The notes under the pieces were generated by a model, which saw only the letters and a list, made by a program, of their open reading frames with translations, was not told the DNA's origin and ran no database searches. The position numbers and the translations under genes were made by a program. Below, piece by piece: positions 54,081-62,812 of a DNA stretch of 64,000 nt (position 1 is the stretch's first letter; each line of letters opens with the position of its first letter). Source of the DNA: Sphingobacterium sp. HMA12 (GTDB lineage Bacteria > Bacteroidota > Bacteroidia > Sphingobacteriales > Sphingobacteriaceae); NCBI RefSeq assembly GCF_002933815.1, contig NZ_BEYR01000001.1, positions 3,063,091 through 3,127,090 on the forward strand, in the 5' to 3' direction.

Positions 54081-55565
54081 TTATGTGATGTTTATTTTTG
54101 TTTCTAAAATTCCCTTCCATTGTTGATAATTTTCTTCATACCGATCAATGTCTTTGGGCTCCACGGTATAGACTGGTTTTAGGCTCCTGAAAGCTTCGGT
54201 AAGATCACGATAATAGCCGCTACCGATGCCTGCTCCCATGGCCGCACCAACACTACCGTCGTGATCATATACTTCTACGGGAACATTCGTAGCGCCTACA
54301 AATGCCTCCCGGAATACAGGACTGAGGAATAAATTGGCATGTCCGGCACGGATCATCTGTGGATGCAGGGCGTTTTCGCGCATAATATCCAGGCCATAGC
54401 GAAAGGCAAAGGCTATCCCCTCCTGAATCGCCCGCAGGATATCCGCGGTTTCATGTCTGTTTAGATCGATGGACGTAATGGAAGCACCAACCAGCTGATT
54501 GTTCAACATGCGCTCGGCTCCATTACCAAACGGAATAACCTGCAAGCCTTTACTTCCAATCGGCGAAGTTGCGGCCATGGCATTGATCTGATCATAGGAT
54601 AAATCTTTTCCCAAAAGTTTCCGGCCCCAACTGTTCATAATACCGGTACCATTGATACAGAGCAAAACGCCTGTCCTTATCGCATCTTCCCGATAGTTGA
54701 CATGGGCAAAGGTATTGACACGGGACTCGCGGTCAGCGATCAGCTGATCACTCACCCCATAGATCACACCGGAAGTCCCCGCCGTGGCGGCCACTTCCCC
54801 CGGTTGCAACACATTTAATGACAATGCATTATTCGGTTGGTCTCCGGCCTTGTAGTTGATCGTTACTTCGGGCGAAAGTCCCAGTTCTTCGGCCACAGTG
54901 CGTTTAATCTGACCGTGTTCGGCAAAAACAGGGCGTATTGCCGGGATCAGACCGGAGTCAAAACCATAATAATCCATCAGTGTAGCTGACAGTTCATTCT
55001 GTTGAAAATCCCAGAATACACCTTCCGATAAAGCGGAAATGGATGTGCTGATCGTGCCTGAAAGTTTCATGGCAATAAAATCACCAGGAAGCATGACCTT
55101 GTCAATTTTTTGATAGATTTCGGGTTCGTTTGCTTTTACCCAGGCCAACTTGGAAGCCGTGAAATTGCCGGGAGAATTGAGGTGGTGTTTCAAATTGAAC
55201 ACCTCTCCGATCTCCTCGAAAGCTTTATTTCCCAATGCAACAGCCCGGCTATCACACCAGATAATCGCATTACGCAAGACCTGTTGATCCTTGTCGACAA
55301 CAACAAGTCCATGCATCTGATAGGCTATACCGATGGCCATGATTTGTTTGGGATCGTATAAACCCGTAGCATTGGCTTTGGATAGGGCCAACTTGAAATA
55401 AGCCCACCAATCGCGCGGATCCTGCTCGGCCCAATTGGGTTGCGGCGAATAAATCGGTGCTTCAACAGCTGGATACTGTGCCGAACAGATCTTTTGTTGT
55501 GAGGATGCTTCGACAATGGAAACCTTGACCGAGGAAGTACCAATATCTATACCTAAAAAATACAT
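54081..55565 (-). CDS. xylB: Xylulokinase
   Basis: A 494-residue FGGY-family sugar kinase that phosphorylates D-xylulose to xylulose-5-phosphate. It has the ATPase phosphate-1 motif [16 protein letters not shown] at the start, [39 protein letters not shown] and [17 protein letters not shown]. The length and layout are standard. It is first in the operon and starts 122 bases from the divergent LacI gene, with a LacI-type operator between them. With xylA and the symporter it completes entry of xylose into the pentose phosphate pathway. Confidence 0.96.
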   Translation of the reverse strand: MYFLGIDIGTSSVKVSIVEASSQQKICSAQYPAVEAPIYSPQPNWAEQDPRDWWAYFKLALSKANATGLYDPKQIMAIGIAYQMHGLVVVDKDQQVLRNAIIWCDSRAVALGNKAFEEIGEVFNLKHHLNSPGNFTASKLAWVKANEPEIYQKIDKVMLPGDFIAMKLSGTISTSISALSEGVFWDFQQNELSATLMDYYGFDSGLIPAIRPVFAEHGQIKRTVAEELGLSPEVTINYKAGDQPNNALSLNVLQPGEVAATAGTSGVIYGVSDQLIADRESRVNTFAHVNYREDAIRTGVLLCINGTGIMNSWGRKLLGKDLSYDQINAMAATSPIGSKGLQVIPFGNGAERMLNNQLVGASITSIDLNRHETADILRAIQEGIAFAFRYGLDIMRENALHPQMIRAGHANLFLSPVFREAFVGATNVPVEVYDHDGSVGAAMGAGIGSGYYRDLTEAFRSLKPVYTVEPKDIDRYEENYQQWKGILETKINIT

Positions 55566-55612
55566 CTGATTTTTTTAAAACTGGTTATTAAAACAATTCG
55601 CGGAAACAAACT

Positions 55613-55626
55613 TGCAACCGGTTGCA
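55613..55626. promoter_or_regulatory. LacI-type operator between xylB and the regulator gene
   Basis: TGCAACCGGTTGCA is a perfect 14-bp palindrome with the central CG typical of LacI-family sites. It lies 47 bases upstream of xylB and 61 upstream of the LacI gene, so one regulator can control both directions. GGAAAC (55602) and GTTTCC (55641) flank it as an outer inverted repeat. Confidence 0.75.
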
Positions 55627-55676
55627 TAAAAGTAGGATATGTTTCCGAATTTTCCAAAATATTCAATAAAATTATT

Positions 55677-55684
55677 TACTTTGG
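55677..55684 (+). promoter_or_regulatory. Probable -7 element abutting the LacI gene start
   Basis: TTACTTTG fits TAnnTTTG at five of six bases. Transcription would start about 5 bases later, at or next to the GTG at 55688, so the transcript may be leaderless. No clear -33 TTG. Confidence 0.35.
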
Positions 55685-55687
55685 GGC

Positions 55688-56710
55688 GTGAATAAAAAAA
55701 CAACGATCTATGATATTGCCCGGGCGCTTGGAATCACGGTTTCAACGGTTTCCCGTGCCTTGAATAACGTACCTACCATCAGTGAGGCTACACGGCAGCT
55801 GGTCTTGGCGAAGGCAAAAGAGCTGAATTACAGTGTCAATAAAATTGCGTCTTCGCTCTCTTCGGGCAAGTCCAATACCATAGGTGTAATCGTGCCGACG
55901 ATGCAGATCCACTTTTTTGCAGAGGCTATTCACAGTATCGAAAAAGAATTAAAGAAACACAACTATAGCCTGTTGCTCTATCAGTCAAACGAATCGTATA
56001 CAGATGAAGTAAATGGTGTAAAAACCTTACTGGAAGCACAAGTAGACGGAATCATCGCCTCCCTGTCCCTGGAAACCCAGGATATTGCACATTTTCAGGA
56101 AGTCATCAAACAAGGCAAATGCCTGATCATCTTTGACCGTACCCATAAGGACATCGCCGCGCCTGTCGTCAAGCTGAACGACTTTGAGGCGGGCTACCTT
56201 GCGACAAAACATCTTATCGAACAAGGCTATAAAAAAATTGGTTTTATTACCACTAACAAAGAAATCGCTATTTTTCAGGATCGTTTCAGCGGTTTTGAAG
56301 CAGCTTTGAAGGAAGCGGATCTTCCCCAGCTGGATGAGCTTATTGTTCAGGGTGAACTATCTATCGAAGCGGGTATAAAAGGCACCGAGCAGATTTTGCA
56401 GTCTTCCATTAAACCGGATGCGATCATTGGCGGCGACGACTTTACTGCTGTCGGGATTATTCAGGCGCTTAAAACGGCACATATCGATATCCCTGAAACA
56501 GGTGTGATCGGTTTCGCAAATCAACCTTTCTCTTCATTTATCACACCAACCCTGTCCAGTATAGATCAGCAGGCCAACAAAATGGGTGAAGAATGCGCCA
56601 AGCTCTTTTTAAAAATGGTCAGACAAAAGGATCCTTATGAAGACATCCAGCAGGTTGTACTTGATCCGATCCTGATAAAAAGAAAATCTACCTGCAGAAT
56701 AGACAAATAA
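55688..56710 (+). CDS. LacI-family regulator of the xylose operon
   Basis: A 340-residue transcription regulator. N-terminal helix-turn-helix (about 4-25, TIYDIARALGITVSTVSRAL) with the hinge region after about residue 50, then a periplasmic-binding-like effector domain (about 60-330, NTIGVIVPTMQIHFFAEAIH, AQVDGIIASLSLETQDIAHF, GFANQPFSSFITPTLSSIDQ). The start is GTG at 55688, because the HTH begins only six residues later and no ATG fits. It probably represses xylB-xylA-symporter and itself through the palindrome, and xylose (or a derivative) would release it. The effector is inferred from context. Confidence 0.92.
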   Translation: MNKKTTIYDIARALGITVSTVSRALNNVPTISEATRQLVLAKAKELNYSVNKIASSLSSGKSNTIGVIVPTMQIHFFAEAIHSIEKELKKHNYSLLLYQSNESYTDEVNGVKTLLEAQVDGIIASLSLETQDIAHFQEVIKQGKCLIIFDRTHKDIAAPVVKLNDFEAGYLATKHLIEQGYKKIGFITTNKEIAIFQDRFSGFEAALKEADLPQLDELIVQGELSIEAGIKGTEQILQSSIKPDAIIGGDDFTAVGIIQALKTAHIDIPETGVIGFANQPFSSFITPTLSSIDQQANKMGEECAKLFLKMVRQKDPYEDIQQVVLDPILIKRKSTCRIDK

Positions 56711-56738
56711 TTAATAACTTTGCCGAAATTTGAAATAA

Positions 56739-57296
56739 ATGCAAGCCCGGCAGAAGTTTAGAATTCTAAGTATTTGCTTATTATTTGTTATTCAGGCACT
56801 CTTTCTAGTGGCCATCTTTGTTGAAAACACCAGTTCATATATTGTCCTGTCTTTCATCGGATTACTCTCTTTATTCATGTTATATAGCTACTTTAAGTCG
56901 CCTATACATCATCATATCCATGAATATGAGTCAATCAAAATTGCGCTATGGGTGCCCATAGGTGCAATTGTTTCCTATTATTTTAACCAGATTTTTGGCC
57001 TTGGCCCGGTGATGGGTGCTGCACTGACAGGGACATTGGCATCATTTATCCCCAATATCAACAGAGACTCGGACTACCTCCCTCAGCTCCCTGCCGCCAT
57101 CTATTGTGGTGCTTTTGTCGGCATGTCGAGTTCACAGGTTGCCCATGGTTTTTCGTTTATCCTAACCGCGAGTGTTTTTACCGCCATCTTTCTGGTCATT
57201 TCAAAAAGCCTGCTGAATGGAGTGGGAGGCAAATTGGGCACATTGGCTTTTCTGGGTGTTTCGATGACCTATTTACTGCTTTATCTTTTCAAATAA
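56739..57296 (+). CDS. Unknown membrane protein A of a paralogous pair
   Basis: A 185-residue protein with about five or six membrane segments, starting with an N-terminal pair (about 8-55) and a His-rich loop (KSPIHHHIHEYES). Residues 70-185 are homologous to the next protein: both keep PA-x4-GA-x-F(I)GM-x-S near the middle, then VFT-x-I, SK-x3-NG-x-GG-x-LGT. I do not recognise the family. It lies 28 bases after the LacI gene and one base before its partner, so the three may share a transcript. It could form a heteromeric membrane complex with the partner, such as a small transporter. Function unknown. Confidence 0.7.
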   Translation: MQARQKFRILSICLLFVIQALFLVAIFVENTSSYIVLSFIGLLSLFMLYSYFKSPIHHHIHEYESIKIALWVPIGAIVSYYFNQIFGLGPVMGAALTGTLASFIPNINRDSDYLPQLPAAIYCGAFVGMSSSQVAHGFSFILTASVFTAIFLVISKSLLNGVGGKLGTLAFLGVSMTYLLLYLFK

Positions 57297-57297
57297 C

Positions 57298-57771
57298 ATG
57301 GAAACATTCATTCTCTATCTTGTCGGAATTATCGGAAGTACAGCCACATACTATGTCAATACCCGATACAAACAGGGGGCTGTCCGTTCCTCTGCCTTAT
57401 TGACGTTGATCGTGTCCGGTTTTCTCTATTTTTTCCCACAGCTGTTATCCACTTATCTCACACAGTATATTCCAGCCGTTTTTATTGGTGCATCTTTTAT
57501 CGGTATGGTATCCAAAACGCAGTTGTCCACTTATTTCGGACTCTCTTTGGCTGGTGTAATCTTTACCACCATCCTGCTCAATACCAGCAAGTTTTTTAAT
57601 GGCTATGGTGGCGCATTGGGGACATCGGCCTGTATATCACTGCTCGTGGTATTGAGTATCCCTTATTTTAAATCACCCAGAAAAATGACGGTCGGTTTTC
57701 TACAGTTGCGCAAAACAGTCTTAAAAAAAGAGCGCAGAAGAACGAGAAGGGGCACAGGTTTATCGAAATAA
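57298..57771 (+). CDS. Unknown membrane protein B of a paralogous pair
   Basis: A 157-residue protein with about four or five membrane segments (1-120) and a strongly basic cytoplasmic tail (KTVLKKERRRTRRGTG). Residues 1-125 align with residues about 70-185 of the preceding protein over their whole length, as if the first gene gave rise to the second by duplication. Shared residues include YY-x-N, P-x-A-type turn before GASFIGM, and FNGYGGALGTSA. It begins one base after the partner's stop, so they are probably made together. No match to a family that I know. Confidence 0.7.
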   Translation: METFILYLVGIIGSTATYYVNTRYKQGAVRSSALLTLIVSGFLYFFPQLLSTYLTQYIPAVFIGASFIGMVSKTQLSTYFGLSLAGVIFTTILLNTSKFFNGYGGALGTSACISLLVVLSIPYFKSPRKMTVGFLQLRKTVLKKERRRTRRGTGLSK

Positions 57772-57908
57772 TATAAGTAGATTTACTGTAACAATGCGGA
57801 CGGAACTATGTAATAATACCATCGAATTTAACGCACATAGATCTACCACAATTATATCACTGAATTTAATGATAGCGCTGAATTTATTGCAATAACGAGT
57901 ATAACCAT

Positions 57909-58931
57909 ATGAAACCATTCTTTTTTTTCTTCCTCATTCAGGTCTTTCTAACCGAAAATTTATCTGCACAAAAAAATACGATTCACTTGTTGAGCCAAGA
58001 ACGCAACAGTAGCTACCGTGGACTAAGCGTAGTTGACGATCAGACGCTCTGGGTCAGCGGAAACAATGGAACAGTCGGTTTAAGTACGGATGCGGGAAAA
58101 AACTGGCAATGGATCAACCCCATTGGCTACGAAAAAATCGACTTTAGGGATATTGAAGCTTTTGATGAAAATGAGGCGCTGATTATCTCCGCAGGTTCTC
58201 CGGCCTTGATCCTTCGCACCACTGATGCCGGCAGAAGCTGGAAAGAAGTTTTGAAAGATACCCGTCCTGAAATATTCTACGACGGATTTGCCTTTACCCC
58301 CAAAGGTGTTGGCATTGCTTTTGGTGATGCCATCAACGGGAAGATGCCTTTATTGAAAACAACAGATTTTGGACAGACCTGGCAGGATATATCCAGCAAC
58401 TTAAGGTATACCATGACAGCCGGGGAAGCAGGATTTGCAGCCAGCGGTACATCTATCTTTAGTCTTCCAACGGGAGATTTCTGGATCGCAACCGGGGGTA
58501 CTGTCTCAAATATTTACAGCAGTAGCGATAGGGGAGAAACCTGGCAACGGTATAGCTGCCCAATCGCTCAGGGACAAAATAGCATTGGTCCGTTCTCGAT
58601 TGCATTTCGTTCGCCAAAAAACGGCATCGTCGTTGGTGGAGATTATCGGAATGACAGAAACAAGGAAAAGGCCTGCTTTCTGAGTCATGATGGTGGTAAA
58701 ACTTGGCAGGCATCAAGTCAGCCCCTATCGGGCTTTAAGTCAGCAGTGATTTATCTTTCAAGCAAACAGCTTGTTTGCACCGGAACATCGGGCACGGACC
58801 TATCAGATGATCAGGGAAAAACGTGGTATACCATTTCCCCGGGAAGCTACAATGTGGTACAAAAAGCAAAAAAAGGAAAAGCTGTTTTTCTGGCCGGGGA
58901 TAAAGGAAAAATAGCAAGGTTGGTCCAGTAG
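57909..58931 (+). CDS. Exported Ycf48-like beta-propeller protein
   Basis: A 340-residue exported protein: signal peptide ending ENLSAQ (about 21), then a six-bladed propeller of Asp-box repeats: STDAGKNW, TTDAGRSW, TTDFGQTW, SSDRGETW, SHDGGKTW, SDDQGKTW. This is the BNR/Ycf48-type fold. In photosynthetic organisms Ycf48 assembles photosystem II, which does not apply here; in Bacteroidota it is usually called an oxidoreductase or glycosyl hydrolase-like protein, without evidence. No catalytic residue can be named. It ends in a terminator that overlaps its last codons. The gap 57772-57908 shows no clear promoter. Confidence 0.8.
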   Translation: MKPFFFFFLIQVFLTENLSAQKNTIHLLSQERNSSYRGLSVVDDQTLWVSGNNGTVGLSTDAGKNWQWINPIGYEKIDFRDIEAFDENEALIISAGSPALILRTTDAGRSWKEVLKDTRPEIFYDGFAFTPKGVGIAFGDAINGKMPLLKTTDFGQTWQDISSNLRYTMTAGEAGFAASGTSIFSLPTGDFWIATGGTVSNIYSSSDRGETWQRYSCPIAQGQNSIGPFSIAFRSPKNGIVVGGDYRNDRNKEKACFLSHDGGKTWQASSQPLSGFKSAVIYLSSKQLVCTGTSGTDLSDDQGKTWYTISPGSYNVVQKAKKGKAVFLAGDKGKIARLVQ

Positions 58932-58948
58932 GTCAACCTTGCTATTTT
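58908..58948 (+). terminator. Terminator overlapping the end of the Ycf48-like gene
   Basis: A perfect 15-bp stem (58908-58922 with 58934-58948); the 11-base loop contains the stop codon TAG (58929-58931). The T run sits inside the right arm. Confidence 0.75.
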
Positions 58949-59067
58949 GGAGCTTCCTGGTTTCTGGTACCGGATGCTAGAGAACTTGAACTCTTGTGTT
59001 TGATCTGTGCTTTGTGGGACGTTGCTGCTCGCAGAAGGACTTGAAGCCTTTTTGCCGGTTAACCAGC

Positions 59068-61143
59068 TTATCTGCGTGACAGCCGCGACTCTTCCAGATC
59101 TAAAGAATACTCCAGTTCTTTGATGACATCGCTATCATATTCTTTGCTCTCTTTCATCTTCGCTAATCCATCCCGTCGTAAAGCAAGAATTTCCAGCATA
59201 ATTTTATTATATAAGCCCCGTACAGCTGAAAGTTGCGCCCGGGTATCCTCTTCCTTAGCGCGTTCAGATGCATTTATACTTCTGATAAGCTGTTCTTTGA
59301 CCCGTGCAATGGTTTCGTATTCCACCATTTCTTTAGCATAATGCTTATCCAGATAAGCAATCGAGTCTTTACCGAGCTTAACACGGATCTCATCAATTTG
59401 TTCCTCCACGGATACCTGTTCGTCGACCTCATCAATTTTTATTAGCTTAATCAACAGCGGCAAGGTAAGTCCCTGAAACACCAAAGTCACCAGGATAACG
59501 ACAAAAGTGATAAACAAAATAAGATTGCGGTGCGGAAAAGCTGTTCCGTCATATAATGTCATGGGAATGGCCAAGGCCGAGGCAAGTGAAACAACACCCC
59601 TCATCCCTGCCCAACCGACTACCAAAGGCAGTTTCCAACCTGGGCCTTTTTCTTTGACACGTACCCGTTTGAACAATAGGCGCGGTACATAGGCTGAAAG
59701 ATAAACTGCTACCAAACGCAATACGATAACAATAACACAGATTGCCAAGGCGTAATCTATGGCCTCTTCCATCGAGTACTCACCCAGTCCGTTGATGATC
59801 ACAGGAAGTTCGAGCCCGATCAGGATAAAAACAAAGCCATTCAATAGAAAACCTATTGTCGCCCAGACCTCCTTGGTCTGGATACGGGTATGATAATTCA
59901 GATAATCACCTGCACGGAAGGAAAGGAATAATCCGCCACTGACCACTGCCAGGACACCCGACCATTCAAAATGCTCCGCAACGATATACATCAGGTATGG
60001 AGCAATCAAGGTGATCGGTGTTGATATGCTGGAGGATTTGGCCACGTAACGCAAAAAGAAATACAGGATATGGCCAATCACCAGACCTACAACGACCCCC
60101 ATGACGGACAGCACAAGAAATTGTGTTGTTGCCGTACCCATGGCAAATTGACCTGTTAGGATAGCGATGGACGCAAACCGAAACACGGTCAAAGAGGCCG
60201 CGTCGTTGACCAAGCTCTCCCCTTCCAGAATGGCAATCCCCCGTTTGGGTATACTAATACCCTTTAACACCGAACTTGCAGCTACAGCATCTGGTGGTGA
60301 TATAATTCCACCCAACAAAAAACCCAAGGCTAAGGTAAAGCCCGGGATAATACTGACGGAAAAATAAGCGATTGCCAAGGAGGTGAAAAAGACCAGGCCA
60401 AAGCCCATGATAAAAATGGATCGGCGCCATTTCAAAAAGTTCCCCCAATTGGTATACCAGGCAGCCTCAAATAGCAATGGCGGTAAAAACACCAAAAAGA
60501 CAATATCCGGATCTATACTAATGACCGGTGCTCCGGGAATAAGGGAAATACCTAAGCCGCCAATAACCAACAAAATGGGATAGGATATCTTTAAGCGCTG
60601 ACTGAGGACAAACAGCATCGCCATAAAGAAAAATAGCACCATCACCAGCAGTAGGTTGTTGTGTATATTATGTCCCTGCTTCCCTCCTACAGCAGATTTA
60701 ACCTCTTCATAAGGTGCCAGCATCGCGATATTATACTGCCTGATCTTCCAATCGTTGTCTATTTTGCTCAGTACACCGGTACCGCGAAAGTACTTGGTAT
60801 TTATCTTAAAGGTTTCATCGAACCATGCTGTTGTACTATCGCCGTTAAAATGGACATATCTGTTTTGATAGGTATAATTCCAGCCATATTTGGGGTTAAA
60901 ATACTGTTCGGAGAACTTGTCACTATGGTTTTTATCCCAACGCTCCTGTCGGTCTGTCCCCAATATAATCGCATCTGCCGCAAGTGAATTGATAAAAGGC
61001 CCAAACTTCACTTCGCCCGAAGATTTATGCCAGGCATCCAGGGTCACATTGATCGCATCTACGGACTCCTGGGCCTTCGAGGAGATGGCAAGTAAAAACA
61101 GGCTTAAAAAACAATAAATCGCAATAAAGGTCTTTCTAATCAT
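59068..61143 (-). CDS. Na+/H+ antiporter (CPA1) with an N-terminal SnoaL-like domain
   Basis: A 691-residue fusion. Residues 1-24 are a signal peptide (ISSKAQ). Residues 25-146 are a periplasmic SnoaL/NTF2-like domain: LDAWHKSSGEVKFGPFINSL, GTDRQERWDKNHSDKF, and FRGTGVLSKIDNDWKIRQYN. Residues 160-560 are a CPA1 antiporter: ISPPDAVAASS (282-292) and EGESLVNDAASL (308-319). The C-terminus (about 570-691) is a cytoplasmic coiled-coil-like tail. The antiporter should exchange Na+ or K+ for H+. The extra domain may sense or bind a small molecule outside. It stands alone and its frame is unbroken. Confidence 0.85.
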   Translation of the reverse strand: MIRKTFIAIYCFLSLFLLAISSKAQESVDAINVTLDAWHKSSGEVKFGPFINSLAADAIILGTDRQERWDKNHSDKFSEQYFNPKYGWNYTYQNRYVHFNGDSTTAWFDETFKINTKYFRGTGVLSKIDNDWKIRQYNIAMLAPYEEVKSAVGGKQGHNIHNNLLLVMVLFFFMAMLFVLSQRLKISYPILLVIGGLGISLIPGAPVISIDPDIVFLVFLPPLLFEAAWYTNWGNFLKWRRSIFIMGFGLVFFTSLAIAYFSVSIIPGFTLALGFLLGGIISPPDAVAASSVLKGISIPKRGIAILEGESLVNDAASLTVFRFASIAILTGQFAMGTATTQFLVLSVMGVVVGLVIGHILYFFLRYVAKSSSISTPITLIAPYLMYIVAEHFEWSGVLAVVSGGLFLSFRAGDYLNYHTRIQTKEVWATIGFLLNGFVFILIGLELPVIINGLGEYSMEEAIDYALAICVIVIVLRLVAVYLSAYVPRLLFKRVRVKEKGPGWKLPLVVGWAGMRGVVSLASALAIPMTLYDGTAFPHRNLILFITFVVILVTLVFQGLTLPLLIKLIKIDEVDEQVSVEEQIDEIRVKLGKDSIAYLDKHYAKEMVEYETIARVKEQLIRSINASERAKEEDTRAQLSAVRGLYNKIMLEILALRRDGLAKMKESKEYDSDVIKELEYSLDLEESRLSRR

Positions 61144-61196
61144 AAATTATGATAACATGTTTTTAGTTTGTGGAAAGATATTTCCATTTAGATCAT

Positions 61197-61230
61197 AAAA
61201 CAAAAAGCTGCGGATGCAGCTTTTTGTTTT
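61197..61230 (-). terminator. Terminator of glmM, overlapping its stop codon
   Basis: A perfect 15-bp stem (61197-61211 with 61216-61230), GGAT loop; the right arm reaches the stop codon at 61229-61231. Confidence 0.8.
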
Positions 61231-62611
61231 ATTTAATTATTTCTTCGATTTCACGAATGATCTTTTGTGCAATTTGCTCAGCAGCTTCTGGGGTCGGGCC
61301 TTCAGAGTAGATCCGAATGATTGGCTCGGTATTGGACTTACGTAAGTGCACCCATTCATTTTCAAAATCTATTTTCAGACCATCAATAGTGCTGTGCTCT
61401 TCATTTTTATATTTTTCTTCCATTTTCGCCAATAGATTGTCAATATCCAGTTCTGGAGTCAACGTAATCTTATTTTTAGACATGAAATATTTCGGTAATG
61501 AAGCGCGGTATGCTGAAGCTTTCTTGCCCAATTTAGCCAAATGTGTCAGGAATATAGCCACACCTACCAAAGCGTCACGACCATAGTGTGAAGCCGGGTA
61601 GATAACGCCACCATTACCTTCACCGCCGATCACAGCATCCACCTCTTTCATTTTGGTGACCACATTGACTTCACCGACAGCAGCAGCATAATATTCACCC
61701 CCATGTGCTTTGGTCACATCACGCAAGGCACGTGTAGAAGATAAATTGGATACCGTGTTTCCTTTTTTATGCTGCAGAAGGTAATCCGCTACGGCAACAA
61801 GTGTATATTCTTCACCAAATAGCTCACCATCTTCCATCATAAATACCAGGCGATCCACATCCGGATCGACAGCAATACCCAAATCAGCTTTATTTTCGAT
61901 GACAGCAGCAGATAAATCTGTCAAATGTTCTTTTAAGGGCTCTGGATTATGCGGGAAATTACCATTGGGCTCACAGTGAATTTTATAAATTGTCTGTACA
62001 CCCAGTGCATCCAACAAAGCCGGAATAAATGTTCCGCCTGTACTGTTCACCGCATCCAAAGCAACTTTAAAGTTGGCTGCTTTGATTGCTTCTTTATCAA
62101 CATATTCCAATGCCAATACAGCGTCAACATGTTTTTGTAGGTATGAATAGTCTTTGTGTACTGATCCCAGTTCTTCGACAGCAGAAAAATCAAAATCCAG
62201 GGATTCTCCAAGTGCCAATACTTCCTGTCCTTCAGCGTCAGATATAAATTCGCCTTTTGCATTTAACAGTTTAAGCGCATTCCATTGTCCCGGATTATGC
62301 GAAGCTGTCAGGATAATCCCACCGGCTGCTTTTTCCAGAGGAACAGCAATCTCGACTGTAGGTGTTGTCGATAATCCCAAATCAATCACATCGACACCGA
62401 TACTCTGCAGGGTACCGATGACCAGATTACTGACCATTTCGCCTGAAACACGGGCATCTCTTCCGACTACAATTTTCTTTATGCCACTTTGCTTTACAAT
62501 GATCGTTCCGTAAGCAGCTGTAAATTTAACAATATCTATTGGCGTAAGTCCTTCTCCTGCACGACCGCCTATCGTACCACGTATTCCTGAGATTGATTTA
62601 ATTAAAGTCAT
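61229..62611 (-). CDS. glmM: Phosphoglucosamine mutase
   Basis: A 460-residue cytoplasmic enzyme that interconverts glucosamine-6-phosphate and glucosamine-1-phosphate for peptidoglycan and lipopolysaccharide. Key features: the phospho-Ser loop TASHNPGQWNALKLL, the metal loop DPDVDRLVFMMEDGE, GGEGNGGVIYP sugar loop and the C-terminal RKSNTEPIIRIYSEG phosphate-binding loop. The active serine is about residue 103. All four domains are present. It is a single gene, divergent from the PAP2-ZIP pair, with its own terminator. Confidence 0.96.
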   Translation of the reverse strand: MTLIKSISGIRGTIGGRAGEGLTPIDIVKFTAAYGTIIVKQSGIKKIVVGRDARVSGEMVSNLVIGTLQSIGVDVIDLGLSTTPTVEIAVPLEKAAGGIILTASHNPGQWNALKLLNAKGEFISDAEGQEVLALGESLDFDFSAVEELGSVHKDYSYLQKHVDAVLALEYVDKEAIKAANFKVALDAVNSTGGTFIPALLDALGVQTIYKIHCEPNGNFPHNPEPLKEHLTDLSAAVIENKADLGIAVDPDVDRLVFMMEDGELFGEEYTLVAVADYLLQHKKGNTVSNLSSTRALRDVTKAHGGEYYAAAVGEVNVVTKMKEVDAVIGGEGNGGVIYPASHYGRDALVGVAIFLTHLAKLGKKASAYRASLPKYFMSKNKITLTPELDIDNLLAKMEEKYKNEEHSTIDGLKIDFENEWVHLRKSNTEPIIRIYSEGPTPEAAEQIAQKIIREIEEIIK

Positions 62612-62694
62612 TTCCTTTGAATTGATTAACGTGTAAATTTAGCATTATGCCAATAAAATCTCGAATTAAAATTATAATTATTGAATATTTAATG

Positions 62695-62713
62695 TACCTT
62701 TGTTGCAACAAAG
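62695..62713. promoter_or_regulatory. 16-bp palindrome on a -7 element upstream of the PAP2-ZIP pair
   Basis: TACCTTTG (62695-62702) is a perfect TAnnTTTG element and is overlapped by the perfect 16-bp palindrome CTTTGTTGCAACAAAG (62698-62713). A second -7-like TACTTTTG is at 62755-62762. A repressor bound to the palindrome would block the first promoter; a metal regulator is a natural guess because a ZIP gene follows. Confidence 0.45.
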
Positions 62714-62812
62714 TTGTTTTTAAAAGAAACAATCGTTTGCAATGAAATTATTTTTACTTTTGAAAAGTGAGTTTTTAAAAGTTTGAGAATTTCATTGTAA
62801 TCAACAAGATTT

